A DNA stretch of 64,000 bases. Origin: Roseivirga spongicola (GTDB taxonomy: Bacteria > Bacteroidota > Bacteroidia > Cytophagales > Cyclobacteriaceae). A program made the translations under genes and the position numbers. Below the pieces are notes generated by a model, which worked only from the letters and a program-made list of their open reading frames with translations, did not search any database and was not told where the DNA came from. The stretch spans positions 372,001-436,000 of the forward strand of contig NZ_LRPC01000001.1 of assembly GCF_001592965.1 (NCBI RefSeq). The letters are read 5' to 3'. Below are positions 52,582 through 61,826 of the stretch, piece after piece; the stretch's first letter is position 1; each line of letters begins with the position of its first letter.

Positions 52582-53751
52582 ATGTCAATAAACCACCGAA
52601 GCCTAATCGTTTTCTTAATAGTATTATCTGTTAGTTGTAGTGTTGATAGAAGCACTGAACTAGGAGTTGTATCTTCCAAGACAATAGTAATTGATAAAAA
52701 AGATTTTCTAGATAAAATCAGCGAGTCACAGGTATTTGATTCCGTGATCTTTATCCCACTAAATCTTCCGAAGAACGAATTGATGGGATCAATTGCGGAC
52801 ATTCAAATGTATCGGAACAATTATTATGTCCTTGATATGGGAACTCAAAAGATACATGAGTTCAATAAGAATTGGGAGTTCGAAAAAACACTATTTTCAT
52901 TAGGAGCAGGCCCCAACGAGTACAATGAGATATTAAACTTCTCATTTATAGATAACTACATAGTAATTAACGACTTAATGAAAGTTGAGTACTATAGTCT
53001 GGACGATTTTGCCCCTGTTAAAACTGTTAGGAAAAACCACATGGGTTTTAAAACTTATGTTACAAATGATGAGCATATACTTAATTATCAGCTGAATAGC
53101 CCTATGGACGATTCGCCCTTTAATGTAACTATCTATAACTACAAAAATGATGACATTACTTATCAGGGTTCGTTAATCAAATCGAATATAAAGGGCTTTA
53201 CATTCTCACAAGAGGATCCGTTTTATACCAATAAAGGAGATAACTACTTTATTGAGGCATTCAATGACACTATCTACAATGTGGAAAATGGTGAACTTTC
53301 CACTCATCGCATTATTGACTTCCAGGATATTCGGCTTGAAATCGATGATTTAATTGCTGAACCTGGAATTACGAGCAGAGATATAGCAAATTCAGATAAA
53401 GCCTATTTTTTGGGCAACTACTTAAATAATGAGCTTGTCGAAACCTTTAGCTTCTCATATAAATCGAAAAGGTTTTTGTACATGGCTAATAAGCAAGACT
53501 CTGTACACTACATTTATTCTTCCATGATTCAAGACAGGACTGTCTTACAACTTCCGATTAACTATTTTCTCCTAGATGGTCAGAACATATTTTCAGCAAA
53601 AGATATTGAACAAGTCAGTTACGAACTAGAGGTGGTTAAGGAGAGAATTGCATCAAACCCCCAGTTGCAAATTCATGAAGCTACGGTAAATGCACTCGAG
53701 AGTAAGTTGAAAAATTCATCAGGCGTAATTGTGAAAATTCATGTCAAATAA
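52582..53751 (+). CDS. Six-bladed beta-propeller lipoprotein
   Basis: A 389-residue lipoprotein started at 52582 for a clean signal peptide with lipobox VSCS (Cys19); a longer frame adds 19 residues. Sequence features (YYVLDMGTQKIHEF; FSLGAGPNEYNEILNFSF) match the Bacteroidetes 6-bladed propeller family related to NHL/BF3134-type proteins. A role at the cell surface is likely; the ligand is unknown. Confidence 0.78.
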   Translation: MSINHRSLIVFLIVLSVSCSVDRSTELGVVSSKTIVIDKKDFLDKISESQVFDSVIFIPLNLPKNELMGSIADIQMYRNNYYVLDMGTQKIHEFNKNWEFEKTLFSLGAGPNEYNEILNFSFIDNYIVINDLMKVEYYSLDDFAPVKTVRKNHMGFKTYVTNDEHILNYQLNSPMDDSPFNVTIYNYKNDDITYQGSLIKSNIKGFTFSQEDPFYTNKGDNYFIEAFNDTIYNVENGELSTHRIIDFQDIRLEIDDLIAEPGITSRDIANSDKAYFLGNYLNNELVETFSFSYKSKRFLYMANKQDSVHYIYSSMIQDRTVLQLPINYFLLDGQNIFSAKDIEQVSYELEVVKERIASNPQLQIHEATVNALESKLKNSSGVIVKIHVK

Positions 53752-53945
53752 CTGATGTACTCAGTTTATCATCTAATGATGTTCACTTATACCCAATTTA
53801 AAAGCTTTTAAACCATTCATCCCCAAAAAAAGGACAGCATATAGTAAGTCGCATTGTGTCAACGAGATGAAGTAACGGCTTACCTGAAAAGTCGTTCTCT
53901 ACCAACCGATTACTAGCAGAGAGGGACTTTATCTCATTTCATTTG

Positions 53946-53960
53946 GTTTATATTATAAAC
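53946..53960. promoter_or_regulatory. Palindrome GTTTAT-n3-ATAAAC, operator candidate 1
   Basis: GTTTATATTATAAAC lies 27 bases before the ATG of the membrane-protein gene. The same 6-3-6 pattern is found before the exported protein gene at 54897. The winged-helix gene between these genes is the natural ligand. Confidence 0.55.
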
Positions 53961-53987
53961 TACTTTATTTTTGTATAAAATTGAATC

Positions 53988-54569
53988 ATGGAAGACAAAG
54001 AATTATCTCCTCAAGAAAGTCTGGATTTGATACAACAGATGATTGGCAAAGCCAGAAAGCGCTATACAGACAATAGTTATTTCTTTCTGCTTTGGGGCTG
54101 GATAGTGATGTTCGCTAGTTTATTTCACTACATCACTGCGGCATATACTTCTTTCGAATATCCATATGCTGGGTGGAGCCTAACCATTATTGGAGCTGTA
54201 CTCTCCATGATTAAAGGCAGCAAGAAAAGCAGACAGGCACAGGTGCGTAATTACACCGACAAGTTGTACGGATGGCTTTGGGCGAGCTTGGGTATTGCCA
54301 TGTTTACCATCATTTTCAATGGGGAATCAATTGGCTGGAACACCATTCCGTTTATTCTGCTCTTAGCGGGTGTTGGCACATCAGTTTCTGGTGCCATGAT
54401 GAATTTTCAGCCCTTAAGAATCGGTTCAATTATCTTTTGGTTGTTAGCTTTGGCAGCTTTTAGAGTAGACCCAACCAAGCAGATGCTTTTGATGGCCTCT
54501 GGTGTGGCTTTTGGCTACTTGGTTCCGGGCTATATTATGAAATCTAACGCTAAGAAGAATGCCGTTTGA
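53988..54569 (+). CDS. Membrane protein paired with a winged-helix regulator
   Basis: A 193-residue protein with about six membrane helices (about 28-50, 58-72, 88-105, 113-133, 140-152 and 165-182) and a short N-terminal cytoplasmic helix (LSPQESLDLIQQMIGKARKRY). Family not named. It overlaps the regulator gene by 11 bases, so it is regulated by or senses for it. Confidence 0.65.
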   Translation: MEDKELSPQESLDLIQQMIGKARKRYTDNSYFFLLWGWIVMFASLFHYITAAYTSFEYPYAGWSLTIIGAVLSMIKGSKKSRQAQVRNYTDKLYGWLWASLGIAMFTIIFNGESIGWNTIPFILLLAGVGTSVSGAMMNFQPLRIGSIIFWLLALAAFRVDPTKQMLLMASGVAFGYLVPGYIMKSNAKKNAV

Positions 54570-54846
54570 AGCACTCGATCCATTATTACACTCACAACTG
54601 CGGCTTGCGGTAATGTCACTGCTGATTAGTGTGGAAAGTGCAGACTTTGTGTACATCAAGGAACAGACGGGAGCAACCGCTGGCAATTTGAGCGTGCAAA
54701 TAGATAAGCTTTCTACCGCAGGTTATATTTCTGTTGAAAAGAAGTTTGAGGGCAAGAAGCCCAAAACTACCTGTAAAATCACCAAACAAGGTATTGATGC
54801 CTTTGAAAGCTACGTGAAGAATATTCAACAATACCTGAAGCCTTAA
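54559..54846 (+). CDS. Winged-helix transcriptional regulator (HTH_34-type)
   Basis: A 95-residue protein with the PadR/MarR-like winged-helix pattern: LRLAVMSLLISVESADFVYIKEQTGATAGNLSVQIDKLSTAGYISVEKKFEGKKPKTTCKITKQG. Such small regulators in Bacteroidetes usually repress the adjacent membrane-protein gene. GTTTAT-n3-ATAAAC palindromes before 53988 and 54897 are likely sites. Confidence 0.85.
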   Translation: MPFEALDPLLHSQLRLAVMSLLISVESADFVYIKEQTGATAGNLSVQIDKLSTAGYISVEKKFEGKKPKTTCKITKQGIDAFESYVKNIQQYLKP

Positions 54847-54863
54847 AAAAATTTCTATTTATA

Positions 54864-54878
54864 GTTTATAAAATAAAC
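54864..54878. promoter_or_regulatory. Palindrome GTTTAT-n3-ATAAAC, operator candidate 2
   Basis: GTTTATAAAATAAAC lies 18 bases before the ATG at 54897. It has the same perfect 6-3-6 arms as the site at 53946, differing only in the spacer. Confidence 0.55.
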
Positions 54879-54896
54879 CAGTTTAAAAATACAATT

Positions 54897-55448
54897 ATGA
54901 AAGCAAATCAATTACTCAGCATGGCTCAACATTTATATCTCGGTATAATCTTGGCAGCCGCTCTACTCATTAGCCAACAAGCTCAAGCTCAATATGCTAA
55001 CATCTCTAAAGACGAAATGAATAAGCTATCTACTTGGGTTGGTGAGTGGAAAGGTGAAGGCTGGCAAATGGACGACCAGTTTCAAAACAAAATGTCATTC
55101 ACGGTAGAAGAAAAGGTGGAGTCGCGCCTTAATGGAATGTCACTTATTGTTGAAGGCAAAGGTATGTCTGGAGAAACATTAGGGCACCATGCCTTAGGTA
55201 TGATCTATTATAATGCCGATAAGAAACAGTATGATTTTCATTCTTTAGTGGCCAGAGGCCAGTCAACTTTAGCCAAGGGAGAGTTTAATGATAAAGGAGA
55301 GTTTGTTTGGGGCTTTAAGGTTCAAAAAGGTGAAATTCAATACACTATCAAAATTGAGAATGATACATGGATAGAGTCAGGTGCATATAGCATGGATGGC
55401 AATTCTTGGTATCCTTTTATGGAGATGAAACTAACTAGGGTGAAATAG
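54897..55448 (+). CDS. Exported DUF1579-like protein
   Basis: A 183-residue protein with a signal peptide ending AQAQYA (residues 1-33). The mature part begins LSTWVGEWKGEGW, the lead motif of DUF1579-type beta-barrel lipocalin-like domains. The remainder is strand-rich and ends in MEMKLTRVK. Probably binds a lipid-like ligand; function unknown. The operator upstream suggests it belongs to the regulon of the preceding winged-helix protein. Confidence 0.7.
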   Translation: MKANQLLSMAQHLYLGIILAAALLISQQAQAQYANISKDEMNKLSTWVGEWKGEGWQMDDQFQNKMSFTVEEKVESRLNGMSLIVEGKGMSGETLGHHALGMIYYNADKKQYDFHSLVARGQSTLAKGEFNDKGEFVWGFKVQKGEIQYTIKIENDTWIESGAYSMDGNSWYPFMEMKLTRVK

Positions 55449-55467
55449 CCGCCTAAGGATTTAGAAA

Positions 55468-55555
55468 TTGGCCGATCTCTCGATAAACTCGGGATGGAAA
55501 GTAGATTTTCCCATTCTGAGCGATCCCGATAGCTATCGCGAGAAGCATCGGCCAA
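55468..55555. repeat. 88-bp imperfect inverted repeat between 54897 gene and DUF2306 gene
   Basis: TTGGCCGATCTCTCG (55468-55482) and CGAGAAGCATCGGCCAA (55539-55555) are inverted copies with a two-base insertion. The inner part (CGATAAACTCGGGATGG, GATCCCGATAGCTATCGCG) looks like a REP-type palindromic unit. It may fold into a terminator-like hairpin. Confidence 0.55.
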
Positions 55556-55607
55556 GAGATTTTCAACATCAATTCTTAAATACTAGCATCAGTAAAAAAA
55601 CTAAATC

Positions 55608-56060
55608 ATGATTCATTCAACAATAGGCCTAATTCATACCGTTTTTGCAGTACTAGCCATGATATTTGGTGGCATAGTACTGCTCAAGATCAAAGGAGAT
55701 AAAACCCATAAAGTGCTGGGTTACATTTATGTAGTCTGCATGTTGGGGCTCAACGGAACTGCTTTTGCCATATATAATTTTGGAGGCTTTTCTTTGTTCC
55801 ATGGCTTTGCACTCGTCAGTTTGGCGGCACTTATGGGAGGAATGATTCCTATTCTAAAGAAAAGCAAGGGTTGGTTTAAAGCTCACTTCTTCTCCATGAA
55901 TTGGTCGGTTGTAGGGCTATACTGTGCCTTTTGGGCCGAAACAGGAACAAGGTTACTCCAAGGCCAGCATTTTTGGTGGGTAGTAGCGTTAGCTTCGTTT
56001 GGAACCGCCATGGTGGGTATGGTGCTTATTAACCGAAAGGCGAAAAAGATATTTGGTTAA
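55608..56060 (+). CDS. DUF2306-like membrane protein
   Basis: A 150-residue protein with about four membrane helices. Signatures IGLIHTVFAVLAMIFGG and KGDKTHKVLGYIYV, and a central FSMNWSVVGLYCAFWAET stretch with conserved His, match the DUF2306 family (b561-like, possibly haem-binding). It overlaps the convergent DUF5131 gene by four bases. Confidence 0.72.
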   Translation: MIHSTIGLIHTVFAVLAMIFGGIVLLKIKGDKTHKVLGYIYVVCMLGLNGTAFAIYNFGGFSLFHGFALVSLAALMGGMIPILKKSKGWFKAHFFSMNWSVVGLYCAFWAETGTRLLQGQHFWWVVALASFGTAMVGMVLINRKAKKIFG

Positions 56061-56767
56061 AACACCTCTGGCATCTCATCATAAGTTCTGCCATTCAAAA
56101 TTCGTCCTGCAGCCTTTTTGTTTCTTCCTCCCCACTGCTTAAAAAAGAAGGCAACTTGCGCATTTTCACATTGTTCTTGAATATCTAAGACCCAGTTAAC
56201 ATCCATAGGCCGTGGTTTGTGGCCACTTTCACCACCTACAATTACCCAATCAATGCCTTCAAGGCTTAAATTAGGCAATGGGCCAATCAAAGGTTCGCAG
56301 CTTAGAAATTTGACTCTTGCCTTTGTCTGGCTCAAATCGTCTATCCTCTTCATAACTCTTTCATCCTCAACAGAAACTCCCATCCAAATATTATGAGTCC
56401 ATTTTAGTTGAGAACTAAGCTCAAGTAGTCTTTCAGACCTTTTAGTCAAGACTTGAAATACATGTTGAGGGTTGTCGCGCATTACTTTAAAAACCTTCTT
56501 AATGAAGGTTAAAGGCACATCTGGATGGAAAAGGTCACTCATGGAGTTTACAAAAACTACCTTTGGCTTTTTCCATTTGTAAGGAGTATCGAGCTCTGAT
56601 GGATGCATCCTAACCTTAAAAGCATCTTTGTATTTTTCTACACCCATTGCCTGTAACCTTTTGGCCATGCCTTCTGCATAGCAGAATTTACAACCAGCCG
56701 AAATCTTCGTACAGCCAGTAGTAGGATTCCAAGTCATTTCTGTCCATTCTATGCTCGACTTACTCAT
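56057..56767 (-). CDS. Three-Cys-motif protein (DUF5131, phage Gp37/Gp68-like)
   Basis: A 236-residue protein started at the ATG at 56767, which overlaps the TcmP gene by eight bases; a longer frame adds nine residues. CTKISAGCKFC (about residues 18-28) is a CX6CX2C triple resembling the radical SAM Fe-S site, and the remainder has TIM-barrel-like strands (WVIVGGESG). The family is found beside TcmP in predicted conflict or modification systems. The substrate is unknown. Confidence 0.85.
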   Translation of the reverse strand: MSKSSIEWTEMTWNPTTGCTKISAGCKFCYAEGMAKRLQAMGVEKYKDAFKVRMHPSELDTPYKWKKPKVVFVNSMSDLFHPDVPLTFIKKVFKVMRDNPQHVFQVLTKRSERLLELSSQLKWTHNIWMGVSVEDERVMKRIDDLSQTKARVKFLSCEPLIGPLPNLSLEGIDWVIVGGESGHKPRPMDVNWVLDIQEQCENAQVAFFFKQWGGRNKKAAGRILNGRTYDEMPEVF

Positions 56768-57851
56768 AAATAACAATTTTTTGGGGTGGTTCAAGCCTGT
56801 GTATGTTAGAGCTCGTAGTCCTTATCTCTTCTATCTGTTGGTTAATTATCAATTCCTTGAGAACCACATTAGCATGTCTCGGCAAGAACCCCTGATCCAG
56901 ACTGTACTTATATACATCAGAATCGCTCGAAAGTTCTCTAGATAAAATTCTGGCCTTTAAATCTCTCTCAAAAACATTAAGCTTCTTGGGAAGATTCTCG
57001 GTTGGGAATAGAGACCATTGGCCAGTAGTTAAATACCCTTCTTCATCTATATTAAAATTCGCATCTCCAGAGTGCGGATTTATTCGCCATGCAATATTCA
57101 GAAACTTTTCTAATCCTAACGAATGATTTGATCCAAAAATTAGCCCATAAATATTAGACCCTTTCTTTATAGAAAATGGTGCTAAATGATACTCCTTTCC
57201 AAGTAGAGATTTATAATATTCGAAGACAACCCTATGGCTATGAACGGGCCTTGATTGATCAAAGTCGCTCTTTGTTAGAGTTATGTAATTTTTAAACTCT
57301 TCTTGTTCATAAAACCTTCTGACAAAAGAAGAGGAAATAAAAAATATAAAGTCAGTTCTTTTTAGAGAAACCAACATGCTAAAAATATCTTTGGTAATCT
57401 CTTTAATACCGTATTGATCAAGAAAGATGAGTCTAGGACAGTGATCCGATTTTATTCTAGAATATTGATCATTGAAAAACTCCTTGAAAGCTCTTTGATG
57501 TAACTCTACTTTATATGGTGCTTCCTTTGGCTTGTTAGAATCTATAACTTCTTTAAGGATATTAAACTTTCTTTTTACCTTTTCATTCAAGACAATTGTT
57601 AAGTTCAATTTATTACTTTCAATTGCTTCATGATGAGACAGAAGCTCTTCGATAATTATCAAGGGACTACCTGAATTCCCCTCTGAATCCTTTCCCTCAC
57701 CAGAAAAAAAGTCATATACATAGATATCCCTCCAGTAGATTTTTCTTGCTTTTGTAAATGTTGGAAGCCAAGCTTTTAAATACTCCCTGAAAATTTCCAG
57801 CTTGATCTTAGTGCCAAAATCAAATTCATTTTTATGTATGTCCTTTGTCAT
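56760..57851 (-). CDS. tcmP: Three-Cys-motif partner protein TcmP
   Basis: A 363-residue protein. The N-terminal half has a Rossmann-type layout with an AdoMet-like entry (YDFFSGEGKDSEGNSGSPL), the motif LIFLDQYGIKEI, and helical/strand alternation typical of the TcmP family. TcmP occurs with the three-Cys-motif protein encoded immediately downstream (8-bp overlap). The pair is a predicted defence or modification module; the reaction is not known. The C-terminal third carries a winged-helix-like end (LKELIINQQIEEIRTT). Confidence 0.85.
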   Translation of the reverse strand: MTKDIHKNEFDFGTKIKLEIFREYLKAWLPTFTKARKIYWRDIYVYDFFSGEGKDSEGNSGSPLIIIEELLSHHEAIESNKLNLTIVLNEKVKRKFNILKEVIDSNKPKEAPYKVELHQRAFKEFFNDQYSRIKSDHCPRLIFLDQYGIKEITKDIFSMLVSLKRTDFIFFISSSFVRRFYEQEEFKNYITLTKSDFDQSRPVHSHRVVFEYYKSLLGKEYHLAPFSIKKGSNIYGLIFGSNHSLGLEKFLNIAWRINPHSGDANFNIDEEGYLTTGQWSLFPTENLPKKLNVFERDLKARILSRELSSDSDVYKYSLDQGFLPRHANVVLKELIINQQIEEIRTTSSNIHRLEPPQKIVIYE

Positions 57852-57979
57852 TTTATTAAATTAAAATACGATAAAACTAAAATTAAACACCCACAAATAC
57901 AATTATTAACATATTACGAATCTTTCAAGCTGTTGTATTCAAAATGTCTTTTGCAACATTGCAAACCGCCATGAGTTAT

Positions 57980-58759
57980 ATGAACATGACTTTTTCAAGA
58001 AAACTTCAACAGCTAGCACTTTTCTCTATAGTAGCTCTTTTGATTACTACGTGTAGCGGTGACGACCCTGAGCCCGGAAGCAATAGCAATAACAATTTGA
58101 ACCGTGGAGCGGTAGGTAGTTCAGCCAATGATTTACTTTCTTCTTCAAGCTATAATTCTCTGAGGGTAGAAATTCAGTATGCTGCTGGCTTTGAGCCTCC
58201 ACAAGGAAGTGTAAACTACTTGAGAAATTTCTTGAACCAAAGGCTGAACAAGCCTGGAGGCATTACTATTACTACAACTGAAGTAACAGCACCAGACCAA
58301 GGCAACTACAGCCTTTCCGATTTACGTGGAATAGAAGACAACTCGAGAACTCAATTCACTAATGGCTCTACCCTAGCCGTTTACTTCTATTTTGCCGATG
58401 GTAACTATAGTGAGAATGAAAACGTTTTGGGCATTGCCCACCGAAATACTTCGATGGTGCTGTTCCAGAACAGAATTGAGGAACTCTCTGGAGGTCCAGG
58501 GCAAGTGTCGACCCAAATGTTAACTTCTACGGTTATGGCTCATGAATTCGGACACATTCTCGGGCTAGTCAATTTGGGATCAGATATGCAGACCGATCAT
58601 CAAGATGAGGCCAATGGAGCGCATTGCGACAATGAAAACTGCCTAATGTACTATGCGGTAGAGAGCGCTGGCGGAATCAGTGACCTCTTCGGCATGAGTA
58701 GCCCACCAGAATTAGACGCCAATTGTCTAGCTGACCTAGCTGCAAATGGGGGTAAATAG
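57980..58759 (+). CDS. Zinc metalloprotease-like lipoprotein
   Basis: A 259-residue lipoprotein (start at 57980 chosen for the best signal; two earlier starts exist) with lipobox ITTC. It has HEFGHILGLVNLG (HExxHxxGxxN...), then HCDNENCLMYY, the extended zinc motif and Met-turn of metzincin-like proteases such as archaemetzincins. The enzyme would act on the outer face of a membrane. Substrate unknown. Confidence 0.78.
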   Translation: MNMTFSRKLQQLALFSIVALLITTCSGDDPEPGSNSNNNLNRGAVGSSANDLLSSSSYNSLRVEIQYAAGFEPPQGSVNYLRNFLNQRLNKPGGITITTTEVTAPDQGNYSLSDLRGIEDNSRTQFTNGSTLAVYFYFADGNYSENENVLGIAHRNTSMVLFQNRIEELSGGPGQVSTQMLTSTVMAHEFGHILGLVNLGSDMQTDHQDEANGAHCDNENCLMYYAVESAGGISDLFGMSSPPELDANCLADLAANGGK

Positions 58760-58820
58760 TACTCAGGATATCAGAAAACAGGAATCAGTCAAACTGATTG
58801 ACTGATTTCTGATCGACTGA

Positions 58821-59054
58821 TCACTGATTCTCCAGTCCCCCAATTACCTCAAACTTCTCAAATACCTTCTCGGTGTGAGGTGCGTCAGGGAGTTCGTCAG
58901 TTAAATCTTGGCCTGCCCAGTGCTCGTAATGCTTGCCGGTTTTCCAGAGCCTGGATTTAGTTACATCGTAGATTTTACCTTGATAGGCCACCCAGACCTC
59001 ATCTCGGTCTTGCCCGTTTCTTAAGGCCAATTGTGATTTGGTATATGTTTTCAC
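58821..59054 (-). CDS. Cytochrome b5-like haem-binding protein
   Basis: A 77-residue protein matching predicted haem/steroid-binding (PF00173-type) domains: GQDRDEVWVAYQGKIYDVTKSRLW, then GKHYEHWAGQDLTDEL and APHTEKVFEKFEVIG. The His residues are likely haem ligands. It starts two bases after the RDD protein stop and is probably cotranscribed. Confidence 0.8.
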   Translation of the reverse strand: MKTYTKSQLALRNGQDRDEVWVAYQGKIYDVTKSRLWKTGKHYEHWAGQDLTDELPDAPHTEKVFEKFEVIGGLENQ

Positions 59055-59056
59055 CG

Positions 59057-59767
59057 CTATTGTTCTCTGGTAGTGTAATAGGTATGATCTCTCAAAATGG
59101 TATAGAGAAATTGTGTAGGCCTCATGTCTGATTCAATATCCAATTTTTGCTTCACCTTTTCCGACATCATCAATACTGGTTTGGAGTTGGTATGGTCGGC
59201 CTGCATGCGGAGGCAGTCTTTAATTAGGTTTACCTCTTTGTCGGTAAGGGCTTTTACTTCAGGAAACTGAGGTTCATAATCTTCTTCCATTTTTTCAACC
59301 AATTGAAGCCTATTCACTTTTTCCGTCTTTCTCAGCTTCACCACTGTAGTGCCTGCAGCCAAATCGCCCAATCGTTGGCCATTTTGGGTAAGAGCAATGG
59401 AGATAATGGCAATAGAGCCACTCAGCATAACATCAATAGGCTTGAGAATCCACCGTAAAATAAAACCACCTATGGTTGGTGCGGTTCCATCTAATCTGAC
59501 TACGCGCAGGTTCATGATCATTTTACCCACCGACTGACCGTTGTTTAGAATCTCCATGTACAGATCGTAAAAGAACACTGGAAAGTAGAAGAGAATGTTA
59601 ATCCACTGCTTATCCGACCATCCTATTTGGTCCATGGTATAGCCAATTGCCATACCCGCCAGAATAAGAATGGCTAGGTCTATCATAAAAGCCAGCACAC
59701 GGTTGCCAACTCCTGCTTTATCGTGTTCGATGGTGACATTCTGTGTGGTTTGAATACTGATTTGCAT
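59057..59767 (-). CDS. RDD family membrane protein
   Basis: A 236-residue protein. The RDD domain (GVGNRVLAFMIDLAIL, then SVGKMIMNLRVVRLDGTAPT) has three membrane helices, followed by a ~90-residue cytoplasmic tail. Function is unknown (transport or ion-handling suggested for the family). It is divergent from the SpoIIM-like gene by 148 bp. Confidence 0.85.
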   Translation of the reverse strand: MQISIQTTQNVTIEHDKAGVGNRVLAFMIDLAILILAGMAIGYTMDQIGWSDKQWINILFYFPVFFYDLYMEILNNGQSVGKMIMNLRVVRLDGTAPTIGGFILRWILKPIDVMLSGSIAIISIALTQNGQRLGDLAAGTTVVKLRKTEKVNRLQLVEKMEEDYEPQFPEVKALTDKEVNLIKDCLRMQADHTNSKPVLMMSEKVKQKLDIESDMRPTQFLYTILRDHTYYTTREQ

Positions 59768-59914
59768 AAATCTATTTCTGAAGCCTGAGAGCCATTTTTA
59801 AGGAAGTGTAATTATAACAAGAAATTTTGCTTACCGCAGATATAGAACTGATCTAAAAGCTCAATCTTTTTCGAATGGCTTTGTATATTGGCTGCACTAC
59901 AAAAAGATAGATAG

Positions 59915-60883
59915 ATGCGAGAATCTGCTTTTGTTAAGCGGAATGTTAAGAAATGGGAAGAGTTTGAGAATCTGCTAAGGTCAGACAGCTCAGACCCAGA
60001 CAAGCTATCTGATCTATTTATTCAGGTCACTGACGATTTGGCTTTTGCCAGAACTCAATACCCAGAAAGTAGAACCTACATCTACCTCAATGACTTAGCC
60101 TCCAAAATTCATGGCAAGATTTACAAGAACAAGGCGGAAGACCGCAAGCGCTTTGTTGAGTTCTGGAAATATGAGGTACCGATGATTATGTTCGAAGCCA
60201 GAAAAAAATTGCTTTATGCTTTCGTTGTTTTCGCGGTATCCATTCTAATCGGTATAGTCTCGCAAAAAGCAGATGACAGTTTTGTGCGTACTATTCTTGG
60301 CGATGGCTATGTAAACATGACTTTAGAAAACATAAAAGAGGGAGATGCTTTAGCCGTTTATGGCCGAGGCAGCCAAATGGATTCCTTTTTTGCCATCACT
60401 TTTAATAATGTTCGCGTTTCATTTTTTGCTTTTGCTGCTGGCCTTTTGCTCTCACTGGGCACGGGCTTCATGCTTTTGCAAAACGGTGTAATGGTGGGGT
60501 GCTTCTTTACCTTTTTAGCACAGCAGGGTTTTCTGAATGAGTCATTTAAAGTAGTGATGCTTCATGGAACCTTAGAACTTTCTGCCATTGTCATTGCAGG
60601 AGCAGCAGGCTTTGTGATGGGCAATAGTATCCTATTTCCCGGTACTTATTCCCGAATGGCTTCGTTTAAAAAGGGAGCTATTAAAGGCCTCAAAATAGTG
60701 ATGGGTCTAATGCCTGTCTTTATTCTAGCAGGTTTTATAGAAGGCTTTTTCACTCGCTACACCAGCATGCCTTGGATTTTGAGCGGAACCATCATTTTTG
60801 GTTCGGCCTTCTTTATTATTTACTACTACGTTGTTTACCCAATTAAACTAGCCAATGCCAACCGCAAGAATATTCGAGCTTAG
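59915..60883 (+). CDS. SpoIIM-like (stage II sporulation protein M family) membrane protein
   Basis: A 322-residue protein. It has an N-terminal soluble helical part (to about 85), then about five helices with the family signature FNNVRVSFFAFAAGLLLSLGTGFMLLQNGVMVGCFF and HGTLELSAIVIAGAAGF. The family is common outside sporulators, often beside RDD and MoxR genes as here. It overlaps the next gene by 29 bases. Confidence 0.87.
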   Translation: MRESAFVKRNVKKWEEFENLLRSDSSDPDKLSDLFIQVTDDLAFARTQYPESRTYIYLNDLASKIHGKIYKNKAEDRKRFVEFWKYEVPMIMFEARKKLLYAFVVFAVSILIGIVSQKADDSFVRTILGDGYVNMTLENIKEGDALAVYGRGSQMDSFFAITFNNVRVSFFAFAAGLLLSLGTGFMLLQNGVMVGCFFTFLAQQGFLNESFKVVMLHGTLELSAIVIAGAAGFVMGNSILFPGTYSRMASFKKGAIKGLKIVMGLMPVFILAGFIEGFFTRYTSMPWILSGTIIFGSAFFIIYYYVVYPIKLANANRKNIRA

Positions 60884-61826
60884 AAAAACCAGGACCTTCG
60901 GCCAGAAACTAGAAGGCACCTTTGAGTTCATTCGCATAAATGCGAAACCGCTATTTAAAAGCTTATTCTTTTTCTCTAGCCCATTTGTGTTGCTAGGAAC
61001 TTTCCTAGTTTCCAATATTCTGAGTTCATCGTTCAATGCTGGTATTAACAGTAATGCTGGTGCCGAGCCTAGTGTATCAGAATTGATGTCGATTGGCTTT
61101 TCAGCCATAGGCTTTATGTTCTTAATGGCCTTTGCAGGAACCATGATTGTCTCTACAATTTATGCCTGCGTAAGGTGCTACGAACAATACCAAAGTGCAG
61201 ATTACACCACTTCTGAAGTATGGGATAGGGTGAAGAAAATCTATTGGACCATATTTGGAACTACCCTACTCTACGGCATAGTATTCTTTGTGGCCTATAT
61301 GATTTTGATCTTCCCACTGGCCCTATTTGCAGCCGTGCTTTCGGTACTCATTATCCCTGTTATTTACCTGTTTATGGGTTTCTATATGGTGATTATGTTC
61401 ACCGCCATACCTGCACAAATATTTGAAGGCAAAGGGATTGGGAGCGGACTCAGTCAGGCTTTCCGCCTGCTCAAGGGCAATTGGTGGTCTTCCATCGGTT
61501 TGTTGCTTTTATTCCTGCTCATTTACAATGCAGTCATTGTAATATTCGCCCTACCATTCTATGGCAGCATGATTTTCAGCTTTTTCTCCACTGCAGAAAT
61601 GGATTTGATGGAAGAGACTCCAGCCTATATGTCATTACTAAATTATCTGTTTGGAGCTATTTTGCTCATCGGCTCGTTTCTTACCTACAGTATTCCACTG
61701 GTAGGTATGACGGTTCAGTACTTTAGCATGTCGGAGGAGAAAGATGCCACGGCATTGATGAAGAAGATTGATGCTTTTGGAGCAGAAGAAGAGAGCAACG
61801 AAGAAGACGAGGAAGAGTACCATTAA
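60855..61826 (+). CDS. Hypothetical multi-helix membrane protein
   Basis: A 323-residue protein with about six membrane helices and an acidic tail (EEESNEEDEEEYH). The family is not named. It is part of the RDD/SpoIIM/DUF4129/DUF4350/MoxR cluster. The DUF4129 gene begins inside its last codons. Confidence 0.75.
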   Translation: MPTARIFELRKTRTFGQKLEGTFEFIRINAKPLFKSLFFFSSPFVLLGTFLVSNILSSSFNAGINSNAGAEPSVSELMSIGFSAIGFMFLMAFAGTMIVSTIYACVRCYEQYQSADYTTSEVWDRVKKIYWTIFGTTLLYGIVFFVAYMILIFPLALFAAVLSVLIIPVIYLFMGFYMVIMFTAIPAQIFEGKGIGSGLSQAFRLLKGNWWSSIGLLLLFLLIYNAVIVIFALPFYGSMIFSFFSTAEMDLMEETPAYMSLLNYLFGAILLIGSFLTYSIPLVGMTVQYFSMSEEKDATALMKKIDAFGAEEESNEEDEEEYH

